Positions 1-7,614 are shown, counted from the stretch's first letter. The stretch is 44,268 nucleotides of DNA from Caulobacter segnis (GCF_003243465.1 NZ_QFQZ01000038.1:1-44268); one strand, 5' to 3'. Notes: generated by a model not told the origin, from the letters alone. Numbers and translations are program-made.

Positions 1-73
1 GGGTAGCTCAGATGGTTAGAGCGGTGGATTCATAACCCACAGGTCGGCGGTTCGATCCCGCCCCCCGCCACCA
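1..73 (+). tRNA. tRNA-Met (CAT), 5' end cut by window
   Basis: The D-arm (GCTC...GAGC), an anticodon loop TTCATAA with anticodon CAT, the T-arm (GGCGG-TTCGATC-CCGCC), the 3' acceptor strand CCCCGCC, discriminator A and an encoded CCA end are all visible. The 5' acceptor strand should be GGCGGGG, so about four bases lie outside the window. CAT can be elongator Met, initiator Met or a lysidine-modified Ile tRNA. The intact acceptor pairing and overall sequence favour elongator Met, but this is not proven. Confidence 0.93.
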
Positions 74-147
74 GGACGGCCGTCTGGCCTGGTCCGCGCC
101 ACGGCTTTAGCGCGGGATGTCCGCCCCTTCCGTATACCACGCGCCTC

Positions 148-933
148 CTAAGCGGCGCGTCGAGCATAGAGAAACTCGATCACCGCGGCGCGCGTGTGAA
201 CGTAGTTGGCGTCCTCGGCCATCGCCAAGCGATCGCGAGGGCGCGCAAGCGGAACCTCCAGCAGCTGTCCCACGCGCGCGCGCGGTCCATTGGTCATCAT
301 CACGATGCGGTCGGACAGCAGCGTGGCCTCGTCGACGTCGTGGGTGATCATCAGGACCGTGTTGTTCAAGGTGGCGTGGATCTCCATGACGCTATCTTGC
401 AGGTGCGCGCGGGTCAGAGCGTCCAGGGCGCCAAAAGGCTCGTCCAGAAGCAGCACCTTGGGCTCCATCGACAGAGCGCGCGCGATGCCGACCCGCTGCT
501 TCATGCCGCCGGAGATTTCCGAGGGCCGCTTGTCCAGGGCGTGGGTCATCTTGACCAAGTCCAGGTTATGTAGCGTCCACTCCCGGCGCTCGGCCGCCGA
601 CTTCGTCGCGCCGAACACCTTGTCCACCGCCAAGGCGACGTTCTCGCGCACGGAGAGCCAAGGCAGCAGCGAGTGGTTCTGGAAAACGACGGCGCGATCG
701 GGCCCGGGGGCGTTGACCTCCTGCCGATCCAGGATGACCGCGCCCGTCGTCACCGGCGTCAGGCCCGCGACCACGTTCAGCAGCGTGGACTTGCCGCATC
801 CCGAGTGGCCGATGATCGAGACGAACTCGCCCTTGTCGATCTTCAGGTCGACGCCGCTCAGCACTTCGGTGCGCACCGCTCCCTTGGCGAAGGTGACGGC
901 GACGTTCTCTATGGAAAGATAGGCCTTGGTCAT
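148..933 (-). CDS. nrtC: Nitrate ABC transporter ATP-binding protein
   Basis: 261-residue ATPase that would power nitrate uptake through NrtB at the cytoplasmic face of the inner membrane. Walker A is at residues 42-50 (GHSGCGKST), the signature ISGGMKQR is followed by Walker B LLLDEPFGALD, and the switch His is in MITHDVDEA. The length matches the single-domain NrtD/SsuB/TauB class; it lacks the NrtA-like C-terminal domain of cyanobacterial NrtC, so nrtC/nrtD naming is a convention. It is the last gene of the leftward porin-nrtA-nrtB operon, 11 bases after nrtB. Substrate assignment rests on the nitrate-assimilation context; the family also serves sulfonates and taurine. Confidence 0.93.
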   Translation of the reverse strand: MTKAYLSIENVAVTFAKGAVRTEVLSGVDLKIDKGEFVSIIGHSGCGKSTLLNVVAGLTPVTTGAVILDRQEVNAPGPDRAVVFQNHSLLPWLSVRENVALAVDKVFGATKSAAERREWTLHNLDLVKMTHALDKRPSEISGGMKQRVGIARALSMEPKVLLLDEPFGALDALTRAHLQDSVMEIHATLNNTVLMITHDVDEATLLSDRIVMMTNGPRARVGQLLEVPLARPRDRLAMAEDANYVHTRAAVIEFLYARRAA

Positions 934-944
934 GGGCTGCGCTC

Positions 945-1826
945 CTAGCTGACGGCGTTGCCGCGCGAGACGAAGTGACCGAGCAGGGCCACCAGACGAT
1001 CGAGGAAAAAGCCCGTTATGCCGACCCAGGCCAGGGCCACGATGATGTCGGCGATGCGCGAGGCGTTATACTGGTCCCAGATGAAGAAGCCGATGCCGAC
1101 GCCGCCCAGCAGCATTTCCGAGGCGACGATGGCCAGCCAGCTCATGCCGACGCCGATGCGCAACCCTGTAAAGATGTACGGCGTCGTGGCGGGCAGCAGG
1201 ATCTTGATGAAGTACTCGACCGGCGACAGGCGCAACACTCGCGCGACGTTGACATAGTCGCTCGGAATGTTCCGCACGCCGACGGCGGTGTTGATGATGA
1301 TCGGCCAGATCGCGGTGATGAAGATCACGAACAAGGCCGACGGCTGGGCCTGGTGAAAGGCGGCCAGCGAGATCGGCAGCCAGGCGAGCGGCGGAACCGT
1401 CCGCAGGACCTGGAAGATCGGATCCAGCCCCCGGTGCGCCCAGCGGTTGGAGCCGACGAAGACACCCAGCAGGATCCCGCACACCGCCGAGATCGAGAAG
1501 CCGATCCCGACGCGCTTGAGGCTGGTGAAGACGTGCCAGAACAGGCCCTTGTCCACCCCGCCGTTGTCATAGAACGGATGAAGGATCAGGTCCTTGGACT
1601 CCAGCCAGACCTGCTTGGGCGACGGCAGCCCCGCGTAGGAGTCACCGACGATCGCCTGCCACGCCACGAGGATGACCAGCAGGGTCAGGACCGGCGGGAT
1701 CACGACCCCCGCGGCCGCTTTCGCGCGCCGGCCAAGCTCGGACAGCACCGGGGGCTTGGCTGGCGTCGGGGGAACCGCGGGGACGATCGGGGTGGCGGTC
1801 ACGAAGGTGGGTTTCGGATAGGTCAT
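945..1826 (-). CDS. nrtB: Nitrate ABC transporter permease
   Basis: 293-residue BPD_transp_1 inner-membrane permease. A proline-rich cytoplasmic N-terminus (about residues 1-30) precedes a first hydrophobic helix (VVIPPVLTLLVILVAWQAIV) and five further membrane segments. The EAA-type loop that contacts the ATPase lies in the segment around VARVLRLSPVEYFIKILLPA. I chose the ATG at 1826, 14 bases downstream of the nrtA stop; the open frame runs further upstream but only as antisense-like sequence over nrtA. It is operonic with nrtA and nrtC. Nitrate specificity is inferred from the neighbours. Confidence 0.93.
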   Translation of the reverse strand: MTYPKPTFVTATPIVPAVPPTPAKPPVLSELGRRAKAAAGVVIPPVLTLLVILVAWQAIVGDSYAGLPSPKQVWLESKDLILHPFYDNGGVDKGLFWHVFTSLKRVGIGFSISAVCGILLGVFVGSNRWAHRGLDPIFQVLRTVPPLAWLPISLAAFHQAQPSALFVIFITAIWPIIINTAVGVRNIPSDYVNVARVLRLSPVEYFIKILLPATTPYIFTGLRIGVGMSWLAIVASEMLLGGVGIGFFIWDQYNASRIADIIVALAWVGITGFFLDRLVALLGHFVSRGNAVS

Positions 1827-1840
1827 TGCGCGCCCTCGCC

Positions 1841-3127
1841 TCACACCAGCTTCTTGATCGGCTGACTGGCGAGGTAGGCGCCCGGATTGGCCGGATCGAA
1901 GACCTTGCCATCGAAGAAGCGCTCGACACCGCGACTGTCGCCCGCGGGACCGGCCTGGCCGATGGTCTTGGCCGCCGCCCGCCAGATGTCGGCGCGATTG
2001 ACCTTGTCGACCAGCGCCTTGGTGTTGGTCTTCTGGGGCAGCACGCCCCAGCGGATGTCTTCGGTCAGGAACCAGAGGTCGTGGGACTTGAACGGGAAGC
2101 TGGCGTTGTCGGCCCAGAATTTCATTCGGTGGGGCGAGTTCTTGAGGCTCCGGCCGTCCCCATAGTCCACCGTCCCCTGCAGGCGAGGCAGGATGTCGCC
2201 CATCGGCACGTTGACGTACTGGCGGCCGGACACGATCGAGCACATCGCCGGCAGGTTCGAGGCCTTGTCGCACCAAAGCTGCGCTTCCTGCACGGCGGCG
2301 GTGATGGCTTCGGCGGCGCGAGGGTACTTGTCGACCCAGGCGGCGCGCATGCCCAGCGCCTTTTCCGGGTGGTTCATCCAGAGTTCCGACGTGAGGCAGG
2401 CCGTGTAGCCGACCTTCTGATTGACCAGCTGGCCGTTCCACGGCTCGCCCACGCAGAAGGCGTCCTGCGTGCCCGCCTTCATGTTGGCCACCATCTGGGG
2501 CGGCGGGATCACGATCGTCGCGACGTCGACGTCTGGGTTGATGCCGCCCGCGGCCAGCCAGTAGCGAACCCAAAGGTCGTGGGTCCCGCCGCGGAAGGTC
2601 ATGGCGACCTTGGCGATGTTTCCGGCGGCCTTCAGCTGCATGAACTTGGGCTTGGCGCCGGCGCTGTTGAGACCGACCTGGACGCTCTTCAGGTCGTTGC
2701 CGACCGAAATCCCCTGCCCGTTCGTATTGAGGCGGGCCAGGATATACATCGGCGTCGGCGCGCCGTTGGTGATCGCCCCCGTAGTCATCAGGTAGGGCAT
2801 CGGCGACAGTATATGCGCGCCATCGATCCCGCCGCGCTCCGATCCCAGGACCAGGTTGTCGCGGGTCGCCGCCCAGGAGGCCTGCTTGACGACTTCGATG
2901 TCCGGCAGGCCGTGCTTGGCGAAAAGGCCTCGCTCCTTGGCGATGATCACCGGCGAGCTGTCGGTCAGGGCGATGAAACCGAGACGCGCCTTGGCGATCT
3001 CGGGTCCTGCGCCGGCGGCGTGGGCGCCGGCCGGGAACGCGGCCTTGGCGGCCGCCACCGTGGCCGCGGCGCCCATCAGGGCGTGGCGACGGGTCAGGCC
3101 GGACTTGGTGGTGTCGGTCTTGCTCAT
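1841..3127 (-). CDS. nrtA: Nitrate-binding protein of ABC importer, Tat-exported
   Basis: 428-residue periplasmic solute-binding protein of the NrtA/CmpA family, which captures nitrate or nitrite for NrtBC. The N-terminus carries a twin-arginine signal (TRRHALMG, RR at 13-14, then an Ala-rich hydrophobic stretch ending GAHAAG), so export folded through Tat is likely. The mature part begins with the family pattern ARLGFIALTDSSPVIIAKERG and contains the ligand-pocket segments FRGGTHDLWVRYWLAAGG and FCVGEPWNGQL. The ATG at 3127 is chosen because it starts the signal peptide; upstream in-frame sequence is antisense to the porin gene. It is closely related in plan to NasS (6105-7364), which has no signal peptide. 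Confidence 0.95.
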   Translation of the reverse strand: MSKTDTTKSGLTRRHALMGAAATVAAAKAAFPAGAHAAGAGPEIAKARLGFIALTDSSPVIIAKERGLFAKHGLPDIEVVKQASWAATRDNLVLGSERGGIDGAHILSPMPYLMTTGAITNGAPTPMYILARLNTNGQGISVGNDLKSVQVGLNSAGAKPKFMQLKAAGNIAKVAMTFRGGTHDLWVRYWLAAGGINPDVDVATIVIPPPQMVANMKAGTQDAFCVGEPWNGQLVNQKVGYTACLTSELWMNHPEKALGMRAAWVDKYPRAAEAITAAVQEAQLWCDKASNLPAMCSIVSGRQYVNVPMGDILPRLQGTVDYGDGRSLKNSPHRMKFWADNASFPFKSHDLWFLTEDIRWGVLPQKTNTKALVDKVNRADIWRAAAKTIGQAGPAGDSRGVERFFDGKVFDPANPGAYLASQPIKKLV

Positions 3128-3144
3128 GGTCAGGCGTCCTGGGG

Positions 3145-4530
3145 CTAGAACTTGTATTCGAGGGTGAGCCAGGTCTTGGTCCGCGAGGCGGGCGGCGCGG
3201 CCGTGCCGATCGGGACGCTCTTCACCCGCTGGAAATCCGCGTACTTCAGCTGGACCGAGAGCTTGGTCGTGATGGCGGCGGTGAACTGCAGGTCCCACTC
3301 GTGGCCCAGGTTCGCGCCGGTGCGCTGGTCGTCGAAGTCGTGATAGCGGGCGACCAGATCGGTGTTGAAGAAATAGGTCGCTCGGAACCGCGGCTTGACG
3401 TTCAGCGAGACGTTGAGGTCTTCCAGGCCGTCGACGAAGCTCTTGTTGCCGCCCGGCGAGACGAAGGCGTCGGACCAGCCGTTGAAGGCGTGGACCGTGG
3501 CCAGGGGCGTCGTGAAGCCGCGCGTCCCGTCTCCCTCCAGCGACTCGTAGGACACCTTGGCGGTGTAGATGTCGAAGGTCGCGGCCAGATCCGCACCGAA
3601 ATAGTCGAGGCTGAAGTCGGGCGTATTGTGATGGTAGTCCGACTGCCGGGCCCAGGTGGCGTTGTAGGCCAGCTGATAGAGCCCCAGCCAGGTCTTGCCC
3701 GACGCCTTGGCGCCCTTGGTGATGGATGAGTTGATGGCGGAATTGCCGAAGTCCAGGGCGTAGACGAAGCCCTCGAGACGCAGGGCCTCGGACGGCGACC
3801 ACATGGCGTTGAACAGGTGGCTGTCACTGTCCCAGTCGCGCAGTTCGCCCAGAATGCGATTCACATGGCTGACATAGGCGTAGGTCGCCTTGAAGCGGCC
3901 CCAGGCCATGTCCGCGCGCACGGCGTCGAAGGTCTGCTCGTCCTGGCGCCAACCCACATTGCCCACGAACCGCTGGTCGTCGATCAGGATGCGCTGCCGC
4001 CCCGCCGTGACCTGCAAGGCCGCGCTGGGCGTCCAGGTCACCTGGGCGCGATTGAGTTCGGTCACGTCGGGATCGTTGACCACCGGATAGCGCGCCTTGT
4101 CCGCCCCATTGAGCGGCGGCGTGCTCGCGCCGGGCACATTGACCGCGTAGTGCTCGCCCCCCGCCTGTCGGACGTCCTCGAACTCGACAAGGCCCCTCAG
4201 CCGGTTCCATTCGGCCGTCTCCCACCCAAGCCGGGTTCGGATCGTGAAGGCGTCCGCCCGGTCACGCAGGGTGGCCGTGCGGGTCTGGTCGACCCCCTCG
4301 TACCGGGCGCGAACTTCCAGGATCAGCTTTCCCGCGCCGATCTGATCGCTGATCGTCGGCGGCGGCGCGGGCGGCGGCGGCGGCTCGGAAAACGGCTCGC
4401 TGGTCACCTCGACGGCCGCGTCGGGGCTTTTCAAGGCTGGTTCGGGCGCGCTCTGCGCGCGGGCCGCGGATCCGCCCGCCAGCGCCAGGACGGCGACGCC
4501 AGACAGCAGCGCGGGTCGTAACAAGTTCAT
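3145..4530 (-). CDS. Outer-membrane porin, alginate-export-like, first gene of nitrate operon
   Basis: 461 residues: a signal peptide (MNLLRPALLSGVAVLALAGG, likely cleavage after ARA), a proline-rich linker (EPPPPPAPPPT) and a barrel domain rich in alternating aromatic strands, ending LTLEYKF with the terminal Phe used by the BAM machinery. It resembles the alginate_exp (AlgE-like) superfamily; in this position it probably lets nitrate cross the outer membrane, which is inference. The ATG at 4530 has GGGGGA seven bases upstream; an in-frame TTG at 4551 lies in the terminator T-tract and is unlikely. It is co-transcribed with nrtABC and preceded by an ANTAR-type leader and terminator. Confidence 0.88.
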   Translation of the reverse strand: MNLLRPALLSGVAVLALAGGSAARAQSAPEPALKSPDAAVEVTSEPFSEPPPPPAPPPTISDQIGAGKLILEVRARYEGVDQTRTATLRDRADAFTIRTRLGWETAEWNRLRGLVEFEDVRQAGGEHYAVNVPGASTPPLNGADKARYPVVNDPDVTELNRAQVTWTPSAALQVTAGRQRILIDDQRFVGNVGWRQDEQTFDAVRADMAWGRFKATYAYVSHVNRILGELRDWDSDSHLFNAMWSPSEALRLEGFVYALDFGNSAINSSITKGAKASGKTWLGLYQLAYNATWARQSDYHHNTPDFSLDYFGADLAATFDIYTAKVSYESLEGDGTRGFTTPLATVHAFNGWSDAFVSPGGNKSFVDGLEDLNVSLNVKPRFRATYFFNTDLVARYHDFDDQRTGANLGHEWDLQFTAAITTKLSVQLKYADFQRVKSVPIGTAAPPASRTKTWLTLEYKF

Positions 4531-4549
4531 GCCTGCATCCCCCAAGGCC

Positions 4550-4592
4550 AAAAAAAAACGCCCGGAGGGATCGCGATCAGCGATCTCTCCGG
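4550..4592 (-). terminator. Leader terminator ahead of the porin-nrtABC operon
   Basis: On the minus strand a 13-bp stem (4592-4580 with 4574-4562, one G-U pair) and a five-base loop are followed by nine consecutive T (4558-4550). It lies 20 bases before the porin start, so it ends transcription before the operon rather than after a gene. Its 5' arm shares bases 4592-4591 with hairpin P2 of the ANTAR motif, which makes the two structures mutually exclusive. Confidence 0.9.
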
Positions 4593-4673
4593 ACGTCGTT
4601 GTCCAATCGACCAGGCGGCTTCATCGCCGCCGGCGGCCCCTTCGGGCCTGCGGGGAACCTCGTTGTCCCCCGC
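4591..4673 (-). promoter_or_regulatory. ANTAR (NasT) antiterminator RNA motif, leader 1
   Basis: Read on the minus strand, P1 (4673-4650) is a 9-bp stem closing the hexaloop AACGAG, and P2 (4604-4591) is a 4-bp stem GGAC/GTCC closing the hexaloop AACGAC. Both loops have A at position 1 and G at position 4, the signature of RNA bound by ANTAR proteins such as NasR, NasT and EutV. A 45-base linker, itself able to form GC-rich hairpins, separates them. P2 abuts and overlaps the intrinsic terminator. Expected behaviour: free NasT stabilises P1-P2 and prevents termination when nitrate is present. The partner nasT is encoded 0.9 kb away. Confidence 0.87.
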
Positions 4674-4701
4674 GTCGTCACGAAACAAGCCGGGCTGATT
4701 T

Positions 4702-4755
4702 TCAGCGAACAACGGAAAACACCGCTCTTCGCCGCGCAAACTCGGCGAACGACGG
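4702..4755. repeat. Pair of 14-bp direct repeats in the porin leader region
   Basis: TCAGCGAACAACGG (4702-4715) and TCGGCGAACGACGG (4742-4755) differ at two positions and are exactly 40 bp apart, close to four helical turns. They lie between the candidate -24/-12 promoter and hairpin P1, so they would be within or near the start of the transcribed leader. They could be a DNA-binding pair or an RNA element; I recognise neither. Confidence 0.5.
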
Positions 4756-4764
4756 TTTTTGCCC

Positions 4765-4781
4765 AGCAACCATGCAGCCAA
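4765..4781 (-). promoter_or_regulatory. Candidate sigma-54 (-24/-12) promoter for porin-nrtABC
   Basis: On the minus strand TTGGCTGCATGGTTGCT matches the TGGC-N7-TTGC spacing of sigma-54 promoters; the -24 GG and -12 GC are present though the CAC after GG is not. Transcription would begin near 4754 and give a leader of about 220 bases containing P1, P2 and the terminator. Sigma-54/NtrC control of nitrate assimilation is common in proteobacteria, but no clear NtrC sites were seen upstream. Confidence 0.45.
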
Positions 4782-4894
4782 GCTCCGGCGCTTGCCTGCT
4801 ATTGTCGCGTTCTGAGCGCCTCACGGCGTTTCATCCTCACACGATCAAAGGACTCGACGTCGCCGCATCCGCCCGCCAAGTCGCTGGAGAAGCC

Positions 4895-5455
4895 ATGCAC
4901 GGGAGCAAGGACATCTTTCTGGGCGCGATCATCTTGGCCGGCGGGGGATCCCGCCGGATGGGGACCGACAAGGCTCGCCTGGCTTGGGGAGGACGGCCCG
5001 CCATCGACAGGGTCGCCGAGCTTGCGGTTGGCGCCGGCGCCGCGCGCGTGCTGGTGTCCGGCGGAGACTACGGATTGCCGTTCGTGGAAGACCCCGACCC
5101 TCTTGGCGGTCCCACGGGCGGCGTGCTCGCCGCCGCCGAAGCCCTGCGAGCCGAAGGGCTGTCGGCCATGCTCGTGCTCGCGGTCGACGCCCCCACGATC
5201 CTGCCCGAGGATTTGGCCGCGCTCTTGGGCCAAGCCCAGGGGGCCTACTATGAGGGCTTCCCGCTGCCGTTTCTCGCGCCGATCGACCGGACGCCCTGGG
5301 ACGCCCCCGCCGGCCTTCCCCTCCGAAAGCTGGTCTCGATCCTGGGTCTGAAAGCGCTCTTCCCCACCGACGCGCTTGCGCTGCGCCTGCGCGGCGCCAA
5401 CACCCCGTCCGAGAAGGCGGCTCTGGAGGCGTCGAACCCGGCGCCCACGGATTAG
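4895..5455 (+). CDS. mobA: Molybdenum cofactor guanylyltransferase
   Basis: 186 residues. MobA couples GMP from GTP to molybdopterin to make the bis-MGD cofactor needed by the nitrate reductase encoded at 11727-14381. The N-terminal nucleotide-binding pattern LAGGGSRRMGTDKARL is clear (residues 15-30), with the Mg-binding Asp in AVDAP and a Gly-rich segment DPLGGPTGG. The length is normal for MobA. The ATG at 4895 is chosen for the GGAGA upstream and because the family begins just before this motif; the open frame extends upstream through the divergent regulatory region. It is followed after 75 bases by nasT, so it probably belongs to the same rightward unit. Confidence 0.9.
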   Translation: MHGSKDIFLGAIILAGGGSRRMGTDKARLAWGGRPAIDRVAELAVGAGAARVLVSGGDYGLPFVEDPDPLGGPTGGVLAAAEALRAEGLSAMLVLAVDAPTILPEDLAALLGQAQGAYYEGFPLPFLAPIDRTPWDAPAGLPLRKLVSILGLKALFPTDALALRLRGANTPSEKAALEASNPAPTD

Positions 5456-5530
5456 GCGACGCGCGCTCTTCGGGCGCTCAAGCGTGCTTTCCACGCGACA
5501 GCCCCCTCGGGTGACGGCAGAGAGCGGGCG

Positions 5531-6112
5531 ATGCGTGTCTTGATCATCGACCCCGACGAGGCGCGGGCCGCGCTTGTCGCCGAGGGGCTGGCGGGTGTTA
5601 AGCCGCTGACGGTCGTTCGCGCGCCGGCCTTTGACGAGGTCGAGGCGGCGGCCTTCGGGCCCGACGTCATTGTCATCGCCAGCGAAAGCCCCGACCGCGA
5701 CACGCTCGAGTCTCTGCGCGACGCCAACGACCACAATCCGCGCCCCATCGTGATGTTCGTCGACAAGTCGGCGCCGGGCCTGGCCGAGGCGGCCGTCGAG
5801 GCGGGGGTGGCGGCCTATGTGGTCGACGGCCTGCAGGTCAATCGCGTCCGATCGGTGCTCGAAGTGGCGATGAGCCGCTTCGGGCTGATGCAGCAGCTGC
5901 GCTCCGATCTCAAAAAGGCCAAGGCCGACCTGGCCGACCGCAAGGTGGTCGATCGCGCCAAGGGTCTCCTGATGAAGGAACGAGGCCTGGAAGAAGACGC
6001 GGCCTACCGGCTTCTGCGCAAACTGGCCATGGACACCGGCCGACCGCTGGCCGCCGTGGCGGCCGATCTGCTGGCGTTCGCCGGCGTCTTGAGGGGCAAG
6101 GGCCATGAGTAA
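5531..6112 (+). CDS. nasT: NasT, ANTAR-domain nitrate antiterminator
   Basis: 193 residues: a receiver-like domain (about 1-120) and a C-terminal ANTAR RNA-binding domain (about 128-185, with the pattern VVDRAKGLLMKERGLEEDAAYRLLRK). At the usual phospho-acceptor position (PDVIVIAS, where a receiver has PDLVLLD) there is Ala, so phosphorylation control is unlikely; regulation by the NasS partner fits instead. The protein should bind the two dual-hexaloop leaders (4591-4673 minus; 7484-7548 plus) and release the operons from termination. The stop overlaps the nasS start by 8 bases, which suggests translational coupling and balanced stoichiometry. Confidence 0.94.
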   Translation: MRVLIIDPDEARAALVAEGLAGVKPLTVVRAPAFDEVEAAAFGPDVIVIASESPDRDTLESLRDANDHNPRPIVMFVDKSAPGLAEAAVEAGVAAYVVDGLQVNRVRSVLEVAMSRFGLMQQLRSDLKKAKADLADRKVVDRAKGLLMKERGLEEDAAYRLLRKLAMDTGRPLAAVAADLLAFAGVLRGKGHE

Positions 6113-7364
6113 GCCGGATCGCCGCCAGCTGAACCTTGGTTTCATACCGCTCAACGACTGCGCCCCTCTGGCGGTCGCCAAGGCGCACGGATTCTTCGAG
6201 GACGAGGGGCTGGAGGTCGAGCTCTCGCGCGAAGCCTCCTGGGCCAATGTCCGCGACAAGATCGCCGTCGGCGCGCTGGAGGGCGGCCACCTGTTGGCGC
6301 CCATGGCCCTCGCCGCCTCGATGGGCGTCGGCGGCGAACGAACGCCCCTGACGGTACCGCTTTCCTTGAACCTCAACGGCAGCGCGATCACGCTTTCCAC
6401 CGGATTGATCAAGGCCATGTGGGAGGCCGATCCCGAGATGATGGCTCGGCGACCGCGAAGCGCGCGGCCGCTCGCCAGGGTGATCGCGGCCCGTCGCGAG
6501 GCCGGCGAGCGTCCGCTGACCCTGGCGGTCGTCTTCGCCTATTCGATGCACGCCTACGAGCTTCGCTACTGGCTGGCCGCCGCCGGCGTCGATCCGGACC
6601 GGGACCTGCGCCTGGTGGTCGCCCCACCGCCGCGGATGACCGAGCGCCTTCGGGCTGGAGAGATCGACGGCTTCTGCGTCGGCGCGCCGTGGAACGCGAT
6701 CGCCGTCGCCGAAGGCCTGGGCGAAATCATCGTCCGCGCTTCGGAAATCTGGCCCATGGGCCCCGACAAGGTCCTCGGCGTCACCCAGGCTTGGGCGAAC
6801 GCGCATCCGCAAGCCTTGCAAGCCCTGATCCGCGCGCTGTCCAGAGCCGCCGCCTGGGCTGATACGCCGGCCAATCGGCCCGCCCTGGCCCGCCTGCTCG
6901 CGCGCCCCGAATTCGTCGGCGAGCCTGAGGCGCTGATCGCCCAGTCCCTCGCGCCGCCCGCCGACGGCGGCGACGAGGCTCGGCCGCAAGCCGATATCGT
7001 CTTCCACCGACATGCGGCGGGCTTTCCCTGGCGCAGCCACGCCCTGTGGTTTCTCAGCCAGATGCTTCGCTGGGGGCAGATCGGACCCGAGATCGATCTC
7101 CAGGCCGTAGCCACGAGCGTCTATCGACCCGATCTCTTCAGGAGCGCCATCCAGCCGCTGGGCGAACCGGTCCCCATGGGCGATCGCAAGCGCGAGGGCG
7201 CCCACCCGCAGCCGTGGCGGCTTGAGGACGCCAGCGGCCCTATCCTCATGGCGCCCGACGTCTTCCTCGATGGCCGTGTCTTTGATCCGGAGAAGCCGCT
7301 GGCCTACGCCTGCGACTTCGAGATCGGGCGCTATACGGGCGGCTCGGAAGACACGACTGCCTGA
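6105..7364 (+). CDS. nasS: NasS, cytoplasmic nitrate sensor
   Basis: 419-residue NrtA-like solute-binding fold with no signal peptide: it begins directly with the family pattern LNLGFIPLNDCAPLAVAKAHG. Pocket segments FAYSMHAYELRYWLAAAG and FCVGAPWNAIA parallel those of NrtA (1841-3127). In the NasS-NasT systems of Azotobacter and Paracoccus, NasS sequesters NasT until nitrate or nitrite binds; the same role is inferred here. The ATG at 6105 overlaps the end of nasT by 8 bases. The gene ends 120 bases before P1 of the second ANTAR leader. Confidence 0.92.
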   Translation: MSKPDRRQLNLGFIPLNDCAPLAVAKAHGFFEDEGLEVELSREASWANVRDKIAVGALEGGHLLAPMALAASMGVGGERTPLTVPLSLNLNGSAITLSTGLIKAMWEADPEMMARRPRSARPLARVIAARREAGERPLTLAVVFAYSMHAYELRYWLAAAGVDPDRDLRLVVAPPPRMTERLRAGEIDGFCVGAPWNAIAVAEGLGEIIVRASEIWPMGPDKVLGVTQAWANAHPQALQALIRALSRAAAWADTPANRPALARLLARPEFVGEPEALIAQSLAPPADGGDEARPQADIVFHRHAAGFPWRSHALWFLSQMLRWGQIGPEIDLQAVATSVYRPDLFRSAIQPLGEPVPMGDRKREGAHPQPWRLEDASGPILMAPDVFLDGRVFDPEKPLAYACDFEIGRYTGGSEDTTA

Positions 7365-7483
7365 TTTTCGCGCCGCGGCCTCCGCCAGATCGCACATTGT
7401 TCGAGCATCTTTGCGCTGAGGCCCGCGGCGCGGTCGGGACGGATTGCTCACCAGCCGGCAATGCGTCCTCCTGATCGAGAATT

Positions 7484-7548
7484 CGCGGGGCAATGGCGTC
7501 CCGCGCACTGTCGGCGTTGATGCCGGCTCGGTTTGGACAATGGCGTCC
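7484..7548 (+). promoter_or_regulatory. ANTAR (NasT) antiterminator RNA motif, leader 2
   Basis: P1 (7484-7505) is an 8-bp stem with one G-U pair closing hexaloop AATGGC; P2 (7535-7548) is stem GGAC/GTCC closing an identical hexaloop AATGGC. Both loops carry A1 and G4. The linker is 29 bases. The last six bases of P2 (7543-7548) are also the first bases of the following terminator stem, so the two folds exclude each other. This gives the transporter-nirBD-nasA unit the same NasT control as the porin-nrt unit. No clear promoter was seen in 7365-7483. Confidence 0.87.
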
Positions 7549-7586
7549 GGGCGGAGGTTTCCACCTCCGGCCGGGCGCTTTTTTTT
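7543..7586 (+). terminator. Leader terminator ahead of transporter-nirBD-nasA unit
   Basis: A 16-bp stem (7543-7558 with 7563-7578; one mismatch and one wobble) with loop TTCC is followed by eight T (7579-7586). It stands 111 bases before the transporter start and overlaps ANTAR hairpin P2, the classic attenuator layout. Confidence 0.9.
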
Positions 7587-7614
7587 GGCCTGTTGGCCAG
7601 GAAGGCGCGGTCCG

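Noticed and set aside
1..73. Integration site or genomic island border at the tRNA
   Set aside because: No integrase gene or direct repeat of the tRNA 3' end was seen; the neighbouring nitrate genes have ordinary composition.
148..922. Long plus-strand frames opposite nrtC
   Set aside because: Arg/Ser-rich shadow translations of a high-GC gene; the minus strand holds a complete ABC ATPase.
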